Positions 39,249 through 49,400 of a stretch of DNA of 60,806 bases are shown here, in pieces. The stretch's first letter is position 1. The number at the start of each line of letters is the position of its first letter. The stretch covers positions 41,924-102,729 of the forward strand of contig CAJOEV010000009.1 of the NCBI GenBank assembly GCA_905233545.1. Reading direction: 5' to 3'. Origin of the DNA: an uncultured Eubacterium sp. GTDB taxonomy: Bacteria; Bacillota; Clostridia; Oscillospirales; Acutalibacteraceae. Under the pieces are notes generated by a model. The model was not told the DNA's origin and made no database searches. It saw only the letters and a program-made list of their open reading frames with translations. The translations under genes were made by a program, and so were the position numbers.

Positions 39249-42156
39249 ATGCGTTTGAAAAAAGCCGTTTCACTTATCGTAATATGTCTGTTAATTGTGC
39301 AAACAATGATTCCGATGACGGCGCAAGCAAAGGAAAATAAGCACAAGGTTGTTCGCGTAGGTTGGTACGATTCGACCTACAACACTGTTGATGAATCAGG
39401 TCATCGCACAGGTTATGCATATGAATACCAGCTTAAGCTTTCAGCTTATAACGGCTGGAAATATGAATATGTCAGCGGAAGCTGGCCAGACCTTCTTCAA
39501 ATGCTTGAAGAGGGCGAAATTGATTTGATGAGCGGATGTTTCGTACACTGAAGAAAGAGCTGAAAAAATGCTCTACCCTGCTCTTCCGATGGGAACCGAG
39601 GAATACTATATTTTCATTGACCCGAATAATGAAGACATTTCCCTTTCCGATAAATCAACTCTGAACGGAAAGAAAATCGGTGTTAACCGAGATTCAATTC
39701 AGGCTGAATTCTTCAAAAAATGGGCGGATGAAAACAATGTTAAGTCAAAGATTGTTCTTGTTTCCTGTTCCGAAGATGAATCGCTTCATATGTTAAACAG
39801 CGGTGAGCTTGACGCATATGGTACGGTTGACTCGTTTATGGACACAACGAAAGCGCAGCCCACTTATATGGTAGGTTCTTCGGACTTCTATTTTGCAGTT
39901 TCAAAAAAGCGCCCTGATTTGCTCGAGGACCTTGAATATGCAATGAACCGAATTCAGAAAGAAAATCGCTACTATAACGTTCAGATGTATGAAAAATTCA
40001 TAAAGAAAACGGGCGCAAGCGCAACCCTCGGCTCAGAGGAAAAAGAGTGGCTTTCAAAACACAAAAAGATAAAAGTCGGTTATCAGGATAACTATCTCGC
40101 CTTCTGTGCTCAGGACGAGAAAACGGGCGAACTAACAGGAGTTATGAAGGATTATCTTGATATTGCTTCCAAATGCATACACGGAACTCATATCGAATTT
40201 GAGACGATTGCATATCCGACTGCGAAGGACGCGCTTGACGCTCTAAAAAAAGGTGAAATAGACTGCGCCTTTCCTTCAAACCTCGGCGGTTACGACGCTG
40301 AAAAACAGGGCACTGTTATGACCCCCGCCCTTTTCGAAACGGAAATGTATGCCGTTGTTCGTACAAAAAGCGCTAAAATCTTTTCAAACGAAGGTCAGAT
40401 TATTGTTGCAGTCAATTCGGGCAATATTAACTATGAAGCCTTTCTTTCAAAGCATTACCCCTCGTGGCAGAAGGCATATTTTTCAAGCACCGAGGATTGT
40501 CTTAAAGCAGTTTCAAAAGGCGTTGCCGACTGCCTTATTATCAGTAATTACAGAATCAATAATATTTCAAAATTCTGCAGCAGATACAATTTAACAACCT
40601 ATTCAACGGGTCTTGAGATGGATTATTGCTTTGCAGTTAAAGAAGGAAACACAGAGCTTTATTCAATTCTTTAAAGACTTGTCAGCGTTGTTCCCGAGTC
40701 TTCTGTTAACGCTTCTCTTTCAAAATACATAACCGAAGAAACAAAGTTTTCTTTCAGAGATTTTGTTGAGGGACACATCAACTTGATTATGGCAACAGCA
40801 ACTATAGTTGTTTTATTTGTACTTCTGCTTCTGTTTTTGAATATGCGTGCAGCGGCAAAGGCAAGAAAGCTTATTTCGGCAACTGAAACAGACCATTTAA
40901 CAGGACTGTATAACAAGGAATACTTCTTCCAGTATGCAGATTTGAGCTTCCACGAGCATCCGAACAGGCAAATGGATGCAATAGTTATAAATATTGAGCA
41001 ATTCCATTCAGTAAATGCGCTCCACGGACGAGACCTCGGCGACAGAATACTTGCCTCTCTCGGTGAAGAAATTGCTCTTATAGTTAAGGAAACAGGAGGC
41101 TTTGCAGGCAGACTTGAATCGGATGAATTTGACATCTACTGCAGGAGCACAAGTGATTATCAGAATATTTACAACCGTGTTCAATTAAAACTTGAAAGTA
41201 TTCTTCCGAGTGCTAACATTCTAATTCGTATGGGCGTTATGCCGTGGCAGGAGAAAATGGAGCCAGTTCACCTTTTCGACAGGGCTCGAACCGCCTGCAA
41301 TATGGCGCGAGGTCACTTCAACAAGCATCTGATTATTTATGATGAAAGAGTAAACGAACGCGAAAGCTATGAACAGCGTCTTGTAAGCGATTTCCGACGC
41401 GCTCTTGATCAGAATGAATTCATAATTCACTATCAGCCCAAGTTCAGCATAAACGCCGACAAGCCCGAAATCATTGGCGCAGAAGCGCTTGTTCGATGGA
41501 AACATCCCGAGCTTGGTATGATTCCCCCGGGCGACTTTATTCCGCTTTTTGAAAAGAACGGTCAGATTACTCTTCTTAATGAATATGTCTGGCTCAATGC
41601 GGCAAAGCAGATTGAACAATGGACTAAAGAACACAAAAAAGCAATTCCGATATCGGTTAATCTTTCACGCGTTGACGTTTTCGACCCCGACCTTGAAAAC
41701 ACGCTCGAAAGCATATTAAACAGCCACAATATCAAGCACGAATATTTCAACCTTGAGGTAACTGAGTCCGCATATACCGAGGACGCCGACCAGGTTATCC
41801 AGGTTATGGGAAACCTCAGAAAGAAAGGCTTCAGGGTAGAGATGGACGATTTCGGCAGCGGATATTCATCACTGAATATGCTCTCTTCAATGCCGATTGA
41901 CCTGCTTAAGATGGACAAAGAATTCATACGCAACATAGAAAGCGAAGAAAAGGACAGACAGCTTGTTTCGCTCATCATCGACATCGCAAAGGACCTTAAG
42001 GTTCCTGTTATTGCAGAAGGCGTTGAAAACGAAGCACAGCTTAATCTGATTAAAGAACTCGGCTGCAACATCGTTCAGGGATATTTCTTCTCTTATCCGC
42101 TGAACGCAGATGAGTTTGCAGATAAATATCTTGTTAACAGAGAAGGAGACAAATAA
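39249..42156 (+). pseudogene. SBP-type sensor with GGDEF-EAL, cyclic-di-GMP phosphodiesterase, broken twice
   Basis: The gene once encoded one ~968-residue membrane protein: signal peptide, two type-3 solute-binding domains (VVRVGWYDSTYN; IKVGYQDNYLAFC), a membrane helix (from 40783), a GGDEF domain and an EAL domain. GGDEF is degenerate (RLESDEF). EAL looks active: EALVRW, NLS, LEVTES, MDDFGSGYSS, KMDKEFI, EGVE. Lesion one is an extra base in TGTTTCG near 39538-39541: ELDLMSG-type frame 0 ends at 39551, while frame 1 continues as SYTEERAEKMLYP. Lesion two is an in-frame TAA at 40672-40674; the same frame then resumes as RLVSVVPESS. Domains after each lesion are well kept, so the damage is recent, or due to sequencing error. 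Confidence 0.85.
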
Positions 42157-42159
42157 AAA

Positions 42160-45100
42160 ATGAAGATAAATTCCCACCGCACAGCAAAACCCTCTTCTGA
42201 ATCCCTGCGACCGGGATTCACGCCGCTTGGAATCTGGGCATTCTCAATCGGTACAAGTATAGGTTGGGGTTCATTCATAGTAACCTGCAATACATATCTT
42301 CAGAAATCGGGTATATTGGGAACCGTTTTCGGACTGCTTATCGGAATGGCGGTTATCCTTGTAATAACCTGGAATCTGCAGTATATGATTCAGCACTCAC
42401 CCGATGCAGGAGGTATATACTCCTTTGAAAAGAAGGTCAACGGAAAGGACTTTGGTTTTCTTTCCGCATAGTTTGTTCTTCTGACCTACCTTGCAATACT
42501 CTGGGCAAACATAACCTCCGTTCCCCTCTTTGCAAGATTTTTCATCGGCGACACTTTTCAGTTCGGATTCCATTATCAGATTTTCGGTTATGAGGTCTGG
42601 CTCGGCGAAGCGCTTCTTTCAATCTGTGCACTGCTGATTATCGGATTCATATGTTTAAAAAGCATAAAAATTCCTAACGCAATTATGATTGCGGCAGCGC
42701 TTGTATTCTCAATCGGCTTCACTGTTTGTGCAATTATTGCAGTTGTCCGCCACAATTCATCTTTCAGTTATTCACCGAATTATATAGAAGGCTCAAAGGC
42801 TTTTCCGCAGATTGTTCGAATTGCGGTAATATCCCCCTGGGCGTTCATAGGCTTTGAAAACATCTCGCATTTTTCTGAGGAATACACCTTTAAAACAAAG
42901 AAGGTTCGTTCAATTCTTATTGCCTCAGTTTTAATAACAACCGCACTTTATATTCTTGTTTCCCTGCTTTCCATTTCGGCATATCCGAGCGAATATTCAA
43001 GCTGGATTGAATACATAAGGGATATGGGTAATCTTTCGGGAATAAAGGCTGTTCCCGCATTCTATGCAGCAAGTCACTATCTCGGAAACACGGGCGTTAC
43101 CATTCTTATGCTTGCGCTTCTCGGCGTTATTATAACAAGCCTTATCGGTAATATGCTTGCTATCAGCCGTCTGCTCTATGCGGCAGGACGCGAGGGTGAA
43201 GCTCCAAAGGCATTTAAAAAGCTCAGCAAAAACGGAATTCCAACCAATGCAATTCTTGCAGTTGTTATTGTTTCGGCTTTCATCCCCTTCCTCGGCAGAA
43301 CTGCCATTGGCTGGATTGTTGATGTTACAACGCTTGGTGCAACGCTGATTTACAGTATGATTTCCCACGCTGTATATAAGCACGCAAAGGAAACAAACAG
43401 CAAGCTTGAAAAAAACACAGGAATAATCGGACTGATTATGATGGGTATTTTTCTGCTTCTGCTTCTTATTCCCGGACTTCTTCCCTTCCACGCAATGGAA
43501 ACCGAAAGCTATGTGCTGTTCATTATCTGGGCGGTTGCAGGAATCATCTATTTCCATTTCCTGGTAAAGAAGGAAACAAAAAAGAATTACTCTCAGCAGA
43601 GAATTGTTGTATGGGTTATTTTACTTGTAATGATTCTCTTTGCTTCGATGATGTGGGTTTCCCGCGCAACCGAACAGGCTGCGGATGCATCCGTACATAA
43701 AATTTATGAATACCACCAGAGGCACCCGAACCACGATTCGGCGGAAGCTTCAGTAGAAGAGCGAACCGAATTCCTTCAGGAGCAGGCTGACGAAATAACA
43801 AAAACCAACACTCTTTACACCATTGTTTCGCTTTTCTTATTCATAATCTCAATGACGATTATGCTTACTAACTACAAGGAAACAAAGGCACTTGGCGAAA
43901 AACTCAGCGCTGCCGAAGAAGAGGCTGAGGCTGCAAAAAGGATTGCCGAGCTTAAAGCCTCATTCACGGCAATGCTTGACAATATGCCCGGAATGAGTTT
44001 TTCAAAGGATGCGAAAACAAGGGTTTATATCGCCTGCAACCAGGCGTTTGCGGAATATGCAAACAAAAAAACGCCCGAAGAAGTTGTTGGCTTAACGGAT
44101 ATGGATATCTTCGACGCCGAAACCGCAAGGCATTTCACCGAGGACGACAGTATGGCGCTTTCAATGGATAAGCCCTATGTTTTCTACGAGGACGTTCAAA
44201 ACGGTGCAGGCGAACCAAGACATTTCCAGACAACAAAGCTCAGATACACCGACGACAGAGGACGCGAATGTATTCTCGGTATGTGTGAGGATATAACAGA
44301 AAAGATTGCAATGCAGCGTGAAAATGAATCAACAAAAGAGGCATATGAAAAATCGATAAGCACCGGTCTTATCTATACCCGAATTGCTCAGACGCTTGCA
44401 AAGGGATATAAAGAGCTGTTCTATGTTAATCTTGAAACCGAAGAGTTCATTGAATATGTAACCGACGAAAAAAGCGGTATGCTCAGTGAAGCAAAACGCG
44501 GTTGGCATTTCTTTGCTGAATATATGATTGAACAGGAGTTTAACCTCTACCCTGCCGACAAGGAAGCCTTTGAAAAAGCGATGAACAAAAAAACGCTTGT
44601 TGATATTCTCAGCAGAAACAAAAGCGTTATAACAACCTACAGAGTTCTTTCAAACGACAAGCCGACCTACGTTACAATGAAGGTTTCAAGAATGGAGGAT
44701 TCCGAAAAATTCATTATCATCGGTATTACAGATGTTGACGAACAGATGAAACAGCAGAAGCTTGCTGATAGAATCAAGGAAGAAAGAATTGCCTATAACA
44801 GAATTAATGCGCTTATAGGTGACTTCCTGTGTGCATATGTCGTTATCCCCGAAACGGGCGTTTTCCGCGAATTCAGTTCAACCAAAGGTTATGAGGAATT
44901 TTCAGTTGCTAAATCGGGAGATGATTTCTTTAAATCCACCCGCGAAAACGCAAAAAAGCACGTTTATCATGAAGACATTGACCGTTTTCTTCTGATGTTC
45001 ACAAAGAAAGGTGTTTTCTCTGAAATTGAAAGAAGCGGTATTTTCTCACTCACCTACCGCCTTGTTATCGACGGAAAACCGACTCATGTTCAGCTTAAGG

Positions 45101-45678
45101 CGGCAATGGTTGAAGAAAAAGAAGGACAGCGTTTAGTTGTCGGCGTTAACAATATCGACCTCCATGTCCGTCAGGAAGAAGAATATGCAAGGCGCCTTGA
45201 AACGGCTCAGTTCAAAGCAAACTTCGACGCTTTGACGGGTGTTCGCAACCGCTACGCATATCTCGATGCCGAGGAACATCTCGACCTCCAGATTGAAGAG
45301 GAGCTTTATCCCGAATTTGCGATAACAATCTTCGATGTTAACGACCTTAAAACTATTAACGACAAAGAAGGTCATAAGTCCGGCGATAAATATTTATGCG
45401 ATGCCTGCAAAATTATCTGCAACATATTCAAACACAGCGCAGTTTTCCGCGTTGGCGGCGATGAATTTGCAGTTATTTCAAAGGACGAGGATTATTACAA
45501 TATCGATTCCCTTCTTGAAACAGTTGCACATCACAACGAAGAAGCAGTTAAAAACGACGGAATCGTTATCGCCTGCGGAATGGCTAAATATGAAAACGAC
45601 CCCTGCGTTGCGCCCGTTTTTGAAAGAGCCGACCAGAATATGTATGATAACAAGAACTTCCTTAAATACGGGGAATAA
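42160..45678 (+). pseudogene. amino-acid-permease-like protein fused to PAS and GGDEF (diguanylate cyclase), amber-interrupted
   Basis: Read through one TAG (42469-42471), this is a 1172-residue protein. Residues ~15-480 form an APC-type transporter (FTPLGIWAFSIGTSIGWGSFI, helices 1-12), followed by a short outer loop and one more helix, a coiled linker, a PAS domain (~610-725, FTAMLDNMPGMSFSKD), two PAS-like sensor modules and a C-terminal GGDEF domain with the full motif RVGGDEFAV and FDALTGVRNR. The TAG replaces what is probably Trp in the third or fourth helix (LSA-stop-FVLLTYLAILW). The gene starts three bases after the phosphodiesterase stop. The first start after the TAG with a long ORF is 42685. 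A transporter wired to cyclic-di-GMP synthesis suggests amino acid sensing. Confidence 0.85.
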
Positions 45679-45679
45679 A

Positions 45680-45708
45680 AAAGTGCCGAAGAATTTCGGC
45701 ACTTTTTT
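45680..45708 (+). terminator. terminator after the cyclic-di-GMP pair
   Basis: AAAGTGCCGAA pairs with TTCGGCACTTT around GAAT and runs into TTTTTT. Confidence 0.88.
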
Positions 45709-45773
45709 AGCGGCAAGTTGAATTATTATTTCATTAATGCTATTATGAGATAAGTTACATAAGGAGTTTGTTT

Positions 45774-46910
45774 ATGCAGTGTAAGCAGTTTAAAAAATGC
45801 GGAGCGTGCAGATTTCAGCTTGATGAATATGAGCGTCAGCTTGCTTACAAGCAAAACGCTTTAAACAATCTGCTCTCCCCCTTCGGAAAAGTTAATAATA
45901 TTATTCCTATGGAAAACCCTTTTAACTACAGAAACAAAGTTCAGTCGGCATTCTATTTCGACCGCAAGAGGAATAAAACCGTATCGGGCGTTTACCAGAG
46001 CAATTCAAAAAGCATAACGCCGATTGATTTTTGTGCTCTTGACGATAAAAAAGCGGACGAAATTATTCTAAACATAAGAAAGCTTGCTGATGACTTTAAG
46101 CTCAAGCCGTATGACATAAGAAACAAAACGGGCTTTCTTCGTCATATTCTTATCAGAAAAGGCTTCAAAACAGGCGAATTTATGGTTGTTATCGTCAGTG
46201 CAACGCCCGTATTCCCTGCGAGAAATAATTTCGTTAAGGCACTGCTTTCAAAACACCCTGAAATAACAACAATAGTGCATAACATCAACCCGAGTGAAAC
46301 AAATCTTATGCTCGGCGAACAGAGCAAAACCCTTTACGGAAAGGGATATATTGAGGATATTCTCTGCGGCTGCAGATTCAGAATATCCCCCGCTTCCTTC
46401 TATCAGGTTAACCCCGTTCAGACCGAGATTTTATATAATACCGCGATTGAATACGCAGAGCTGACGGGCAAAGAAGCCGTTTTCGATGCATACTGCGGAA
46501 CGGGAACAATCGGAATAATCGCATCTAAAAAATCAAAACAAGTCCTCGGCGTTGAGCTTAATGAAAAAGCTGTTAAGGATGCAATATCAAACGCAAAGCA
46601 AAACAATATTGATAACATATATTTTATTGAGGCGGACGCAACTGAGCTCATCAATGATTTGGCAAAACAAAAAGAACATTTTGATGTTGTTTTTCTCGAC
46701 CCGCCAAGAGCAGGCGCAAGCAAAGAATTTCTTTCCTCCCTGCTGAAATTGAAACCGAAAAAAATAGTTTATGTTTCCTGCAATCCGAAAACGCTTGCAC
46801 GGGACTTGAAAACGCTGACAAAAGCGTACCGCGTAAATAAAATCCAGGGCGTTGATATGTTCCCGTTCACGGAGCATGTTGAGTGCGTGGTAAATATGTC
46901 AAAGGAATAG
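45774..46910 (+). CDS. 23S rRNA/tRNA uracil-C5 methyltransferase (TrmA/RlmD family)
   Basis: A 378-residue SAM-dependent RNA m5U methyltransferase. It begins directly with the Fe-S cysteines (MQCKQFKKCGACRFQ) and lacks the N-terminal TRAM domain seen in RlmD/RlmCD. The SAM site is AVFDAYCGTGTIGIIA; the catalytic nucleophile is in YVSCNPKTLARDL and the general base Glu in FTEHVECVV. The exact uridine (23S U747/U1939 or tRNA U54) is not told by sequence. ATG 45774 is chosen since AAGGAG lies seven bases upstream. It leads a short run with a VOC gene and a CDP-alcohol transferase. Confidence 0.9.
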   Translation: MQCKQFKKCGACRFQLDEYERQLAYKQNALNNLLSPFGKVNNIIPMENPFNYRNKVQSAFYFDRKRNKTVSGVYQSNSKSITPIDFCALDDKKADEIILNIRKLADDFKLKPYDIRNKTGFLRHILIRKGFKTGEFMVVIVSATPVFPARNNFVKALLSKHPEITTIVHNINPSETNLMLGEQSKTLYGKGYIEDILCGCRFRISPASFYQVNPVQTEILYNTAIEYAELTGKEAVFDAYCGTGTIGIIASKKSKQVLGVELNEKAVKDAISNAKQNNIDNIYFIEADATELINDLAKQKEHFDVVFLDPPRAGASKEFLSSLLKLKPKKIVYVSCNPKTLARDLKTLTKAYRVNKIQGVDMFPFTEHVECVVNMSKE

Positions 46911-46916
46911 ATAAGA

Positions 46917-47279
46917 ATGAAGTTAAAGAATGTGTTGATAGTGGTTAAAGATATAGATAAGGCAAGACAGTTCTATCATGATTTGTTCGGTCTTGAACTC
47001 ATTCTCGATAACGACGGAAATATGATACTTTCAGATGGTCTTGTTCTGCAAGAAGAAAAATACTGGAAAGAGTTCCTCGGCAGAGAGATTATTCCTGAAA
47101 ATAATTCAAGCGAACTTTATTTTGAGGAATCGGACATTGAAAGCTTTGTTGAAAAACTTGAAAGCTATTATCCTGAAGTCAGATATGTGAACAGACTTAT
47201 GACGCACAGTTGGGGACAAAAGGTTATACGCTTCTATGACCCGGACGGTAATCTTATCGAAGTTGGGACACCTTTGTAA
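46917..47279 (+). CDS. VOC-family (glyoxalase/bleomycin-resistance-like) protein
   Basis: A 120-residue protein with two beta-alpha-beta-beta-beta modules. NVLIVVKDIDKARQFYHDLFG opens the first (residues 4-24) and VIRFYDPDGNLIEVGTPL ends the second with the conserved Glu metal ligand. Members include glyoxalase I, dioxygenases and antibiotic-binding proteins; the substrate here is unknown. It starts six bases after the methyltransferase stop without a clear ribosome binding site, so it is probably translation-coupled. Confidence 0.9.
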   Translation: MKLKNVLIVVKDIDKARQFYHDLFGLELILDNDGNMILSDGLVLQEEKYWKEFLGREIIPENNSSELYFEESDIESFVEKLESYYPEVRYVNRLMTHSWGQKVIRFYDPDGNLIEVGTPL

Positions 47280-47280
47280 T

Positions 47281-47784
47281 ATGGCAAATATTATAACCGT
47301 AATTCGGATTTTATGCAGTATCGCTATATTGTTTTGTCCGCCCCTTTCGGCTCCGTTTTATGTTTTATATATAATTGCCGGTTTCACGGATATGATTGAC
47401 GGGACAGTTGCAAGGAAAACAGGGACTGCAAGTGGTTTTGGAGCAAAATTAGATACGGTTGCAGATTTCATTTTTGCGGCAGTTTGTTTTATAAAGCTGA
47501 TTCCCGTACTCGATATTCCGATATGGCTTTATATCTGGATTGCCATCATTGCACTTATCAAAATAATCAACATAATATCGGGATATGTAATGCATAAGGA
47601 GTTAGCTGCCGAACATACCGTTATGAATAAGGTTACAGGATTTTTGCTGTTCATCCTGCCCCTGACACTAACGATAATCGATTTGAAATACAGCGCAGCG
47701 GCAGTCAGCGCAGCAGCAACATTTGCTGCGATACAGGAAGGACATTACATAAGAACAAGAAAACGCGACAACAATAAAGATTAA
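47281..47784 (+). CDS. CDP-alcohol phosphatidyltransferase
   Basis: A 167-residue membrane enzyme with about five helices. The signature DG(x2)AR(x8)G(x3)D(x3)D is complete in MIDGTVARKTGTASGFGAK followed by LDTVAD. It would replace CMP in CDP-diacylglycerol with an alcohol such as glycerol-3-phosphate, inositol phosphate or serine. The family alone does not tell which, though phosphatidylglycerophosphate synthase-like is likely. The ATG comes one base after the VOC stop. A MITE-like element begins eight bases after its own stop. Confidence 0.88.
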   Translation: MANIITVIRILCSIAILFCPPLSAPFYVLYIIAGFTDMIDGTVARKTGTASGFGAKLDTVADFIFAAVCFIKLIPVLDIPIWLYIWIAIIALIKIINIISGYVMHKELAAEHTVMNKVTGFLLFILPLTLTIIDLKYSAAAVSAAATFAAIQEGHYIRTRKRDNNKD

Positions 47785-47792
47785 GTAAAAAA

Positions 47793-48061
47793 AGAGCCCT
47801 CTAAAGGGCGTTGAACATAGGGATTTAATAGATTTTGAAATGCTCTTTTTCGCTCTAACTGCTTCAAATCAGGGCTTAAGGCGCCAGCCTTAAGCCCTGT
47901 TTATTCATTGTTATAACGAAAAATACCTATCTCAAAATTGCGAAGCACCTCAAAATGCAGATTTTTGTTTTATTCCGAGCATTTTTAACGCAGTATTTCG
48001 CTAAAATATGCATTTTGAGGCTATCAAATCCCTAAGTTCAACGCCCTAAGCTGAGGGTTCT
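47793..48061. mobile_element. 269-bp MITE-like element with imperfect inverted ends
   Basis: The ends AGAGCCCTC and GAGGGTTCT are inverted, and inside them AGGGCGTTGAACATAGGG (from 47805) matches the reverse complement of the right end (48021-48047) at 25 of 27 bases. Inner pairs are CAGGGCTTAAGGC / GCCTTAAGCCCTG (47870-47899) and a perfect CCTCAAAATGCA / TGCATTTTGAGG (47948-47959, 48009-48020). There is no ORF. No target duplication is evident. The right end supplies the last codons and stop of the minus-strand gene at 48046. Confidence 0.7.
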
Positions 48062-48636
48062 GTTTTTGTATTTGGTATTCCTTCTCTTGTTTTTGCAAAT
48101 GCGAAAAGGATTAGGAACAAAGTATCAAGACTCTTTTCATAGGTCCTCATTGTGTATACATTTCCGCTTCCTCTTCTTTTTCTGATAAAAGCAACTGTTT
48201 TTTGCCTTCTCATTATCTTATATTGAGTTAAGTTTTCATCAAGAATCGTTGAACGGAAATAAAGATCTTTTTCCTCAAAATAATTCCATATTTCTTTATT
48301 ATCAAAGAAAAATGTTCTGTTTGAATAATTAGGCGCATGTCTGCACTTCAGCAATGATGAAACTCTGTGTTTATCTTTCTTGTTGGTCAGGCAGTTTGTA
48401 AATGAATATACCGAATAGTCATCGGCTTGCTCCTCACTTACTGCATAATAAACATTCGTTTTATCGTCAGTAATAAGCGCATATCCCAATTTCCCTTCAT
48501 TTTCAAAAGGAACAAATGTAAAATGCGTATCTTTTTTTCTGCCTCTTTTTCGCATAAACCTGTCAAATATGCGATATGCACCAATCAGCAAAACTATAAC
48601 ATCAATTAGTATTATCAGCTTAAAAAGAAATCTCAA
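48046..48636 (-). CDS. single-helix membrane protein of unknown function, 3' end in MITE-like repeat
   Basis: A 196-residue protein with an N-terminal membrane helix (LFKLIILIDVIVLLIGAY), a basic stretch RKRGRKK, and a cytoplasmic domain rich in aromatic and charged residues; I recognise no family. A second hydrophobic stretch (LDTLFLILFAFA) is near the C terminus. The TTG start is chosen because GGAG lies about eight bases upstream; the GTG three codons earlier touches that site. Its last residues (TEPSA) and the TAG stop are read from the right inverted end of the MITE-like element, so the original C terminus may have been longer. Confidence 0.6.
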   Translation of the reverse strand: MRFLFKLIILIDVIVLLIGAYRIFDRFMRKRGRKKDTHFTFVPFENEGKLGYALITDDKTNVYYAVSEEQADDYSVYSFTNCLTNKKDKHRVSSLLKCRHAPNYSNRTFFFDNKEIWNYFEEKDLYFRSTILDENLTQYKIMRRQKTVAFIRKRRGSGNVYTMRTYEKSLDTLFLILFAFAKTREGIPNTKTEPSA

Positions 48637-48711
48637 AAAAACCACTCCGAATTATCAATATTGATTTAATATTATACTATTTTTTATTATAATTTTCAAG
48701 TTTTTTATCCT

Positions 48712-49389
48712 CTATTTTGTAAGAAAACTCAAAACCTCTTTATTGTATTCCCTTGGATTCATTCTGGCAACGGCATGATTGCCTTTTATAATGCACAGCT
48801 TTGAATCCGGAATTAGCCGAGCTATTTCTTCGGTGTGCTTTCTTTTTATCAAATCCCTGGTTCCAGCGATAACAAGAGTCGGTGCTTTGATTTTTTTGAG
48901 ATCCTCTTCGGGTATATCGGGCTCGTTAACCATTATGCTGAGCAGCTCGATTTTTCTTTTTCTCTTTCCGCTTTTATCTGCTTTTTTAAGTCCGATTTTA
49001 TACTCTATGTCGATAAGGCGCTGAAAATACCATTTTGTGCCTTTGGTGTTGAAATTAGCTCCGTTTAAAACGAGCTTATCCACTCTTTCAGGATATTTGA
49101 TTGCAAAAATCATTGCAATATTCCCACCGTCGGAAAATCCGAGAATGTCGGCTTTTTCAATTTTCTTGTCATTCATAAAATCAAGAAGGTCGTCGGCAAA
49201 CTGGTTTAGAGTAAACGGCTTTTCTCCCCTCGGTGTTTTCCCGTGCCCTCTTGTGTCAAGCGCAAATATCCTGAAATACTCATCGAAAACGCCTATCTGC
49301 TTTGAAAAGTATTCATTGCTCTCGCCGTTTCCGTGGAGCATAATCAGTGGATTTCCCTCGCCCTCTTCAATATAAAAATGCTTAATCAT
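48712..49389 (-). CDS. alpha/beta-fold hydrolase
   Basis: A 225-residue hydrolase with the classical order: oxyanion loop LIMLHGNGES, nucleophile elbow ILGFSDGGNIAM, acid in VIAGTRDLIKR and catalytic His in IKGNHAVARM. There is no signal peptide. The elbow G-F-S-D-G-G and the short cap (~105-150, basic) resemble small esterases and C-C hydrolases; the substrate is unknown. It lies 11 bases downstream of the XRE-HD gene on the same strand and may belong to its operon. Confidence 0.9.
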   Translation of the reverse strand: MIKHFYIEEGEGNPLIMLHGNGESNEYFSKQIGVFDEYFRIFALDTRGHGKTPRGEKPFTLNQFADDLLDFMNDKKIEKADILGFSDGGNIAMIFAIKYPERVDKLVLNGANFNTKGTKWYFQRLIDIEYKIGLKKADKSGKRKRKIELLSIMVNEPDIPEEDLKKIKAPTLVIAGTRDLIKRKHTEEIARLIPDSKLCIIKGNHAVARMNPREYNKEVLSFLTK

Positions 49390-49400
49390 ATAAATTCATC

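Noticed and set aside
39530-39560. Programmed ribosomal frameshift in the phosphodiesterase gene
   Set aside because: No slippery heptamer, stimulatory hairpin or internal Shine-Dalgarno site is visible, and a second lesion downstream would still stop the product.
40672-42471. Recoding of TAA and TAG as sense codons
   Set aside because: All other genes in the window use TAA and TAG as normal stops at expected lengths, and one lesion is a frameshift, so plain mutation or base-call error is simpler.
42997-43557. A 186-codon minus-strand frame inside the permease-GGDEF gene
   Set aside because: Antisense of a recognisable membrane domain; composition (many Asn, Cys, His) is that of a shadow frame.
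47793-48061. Simple paired terminators of two convergent genes
   Set aside because: The matching ends are 200 bp apart with 25 of 27 identical bases and extra inner inverted pairs, too much for terminators alone, although the ends may also stop transcription.
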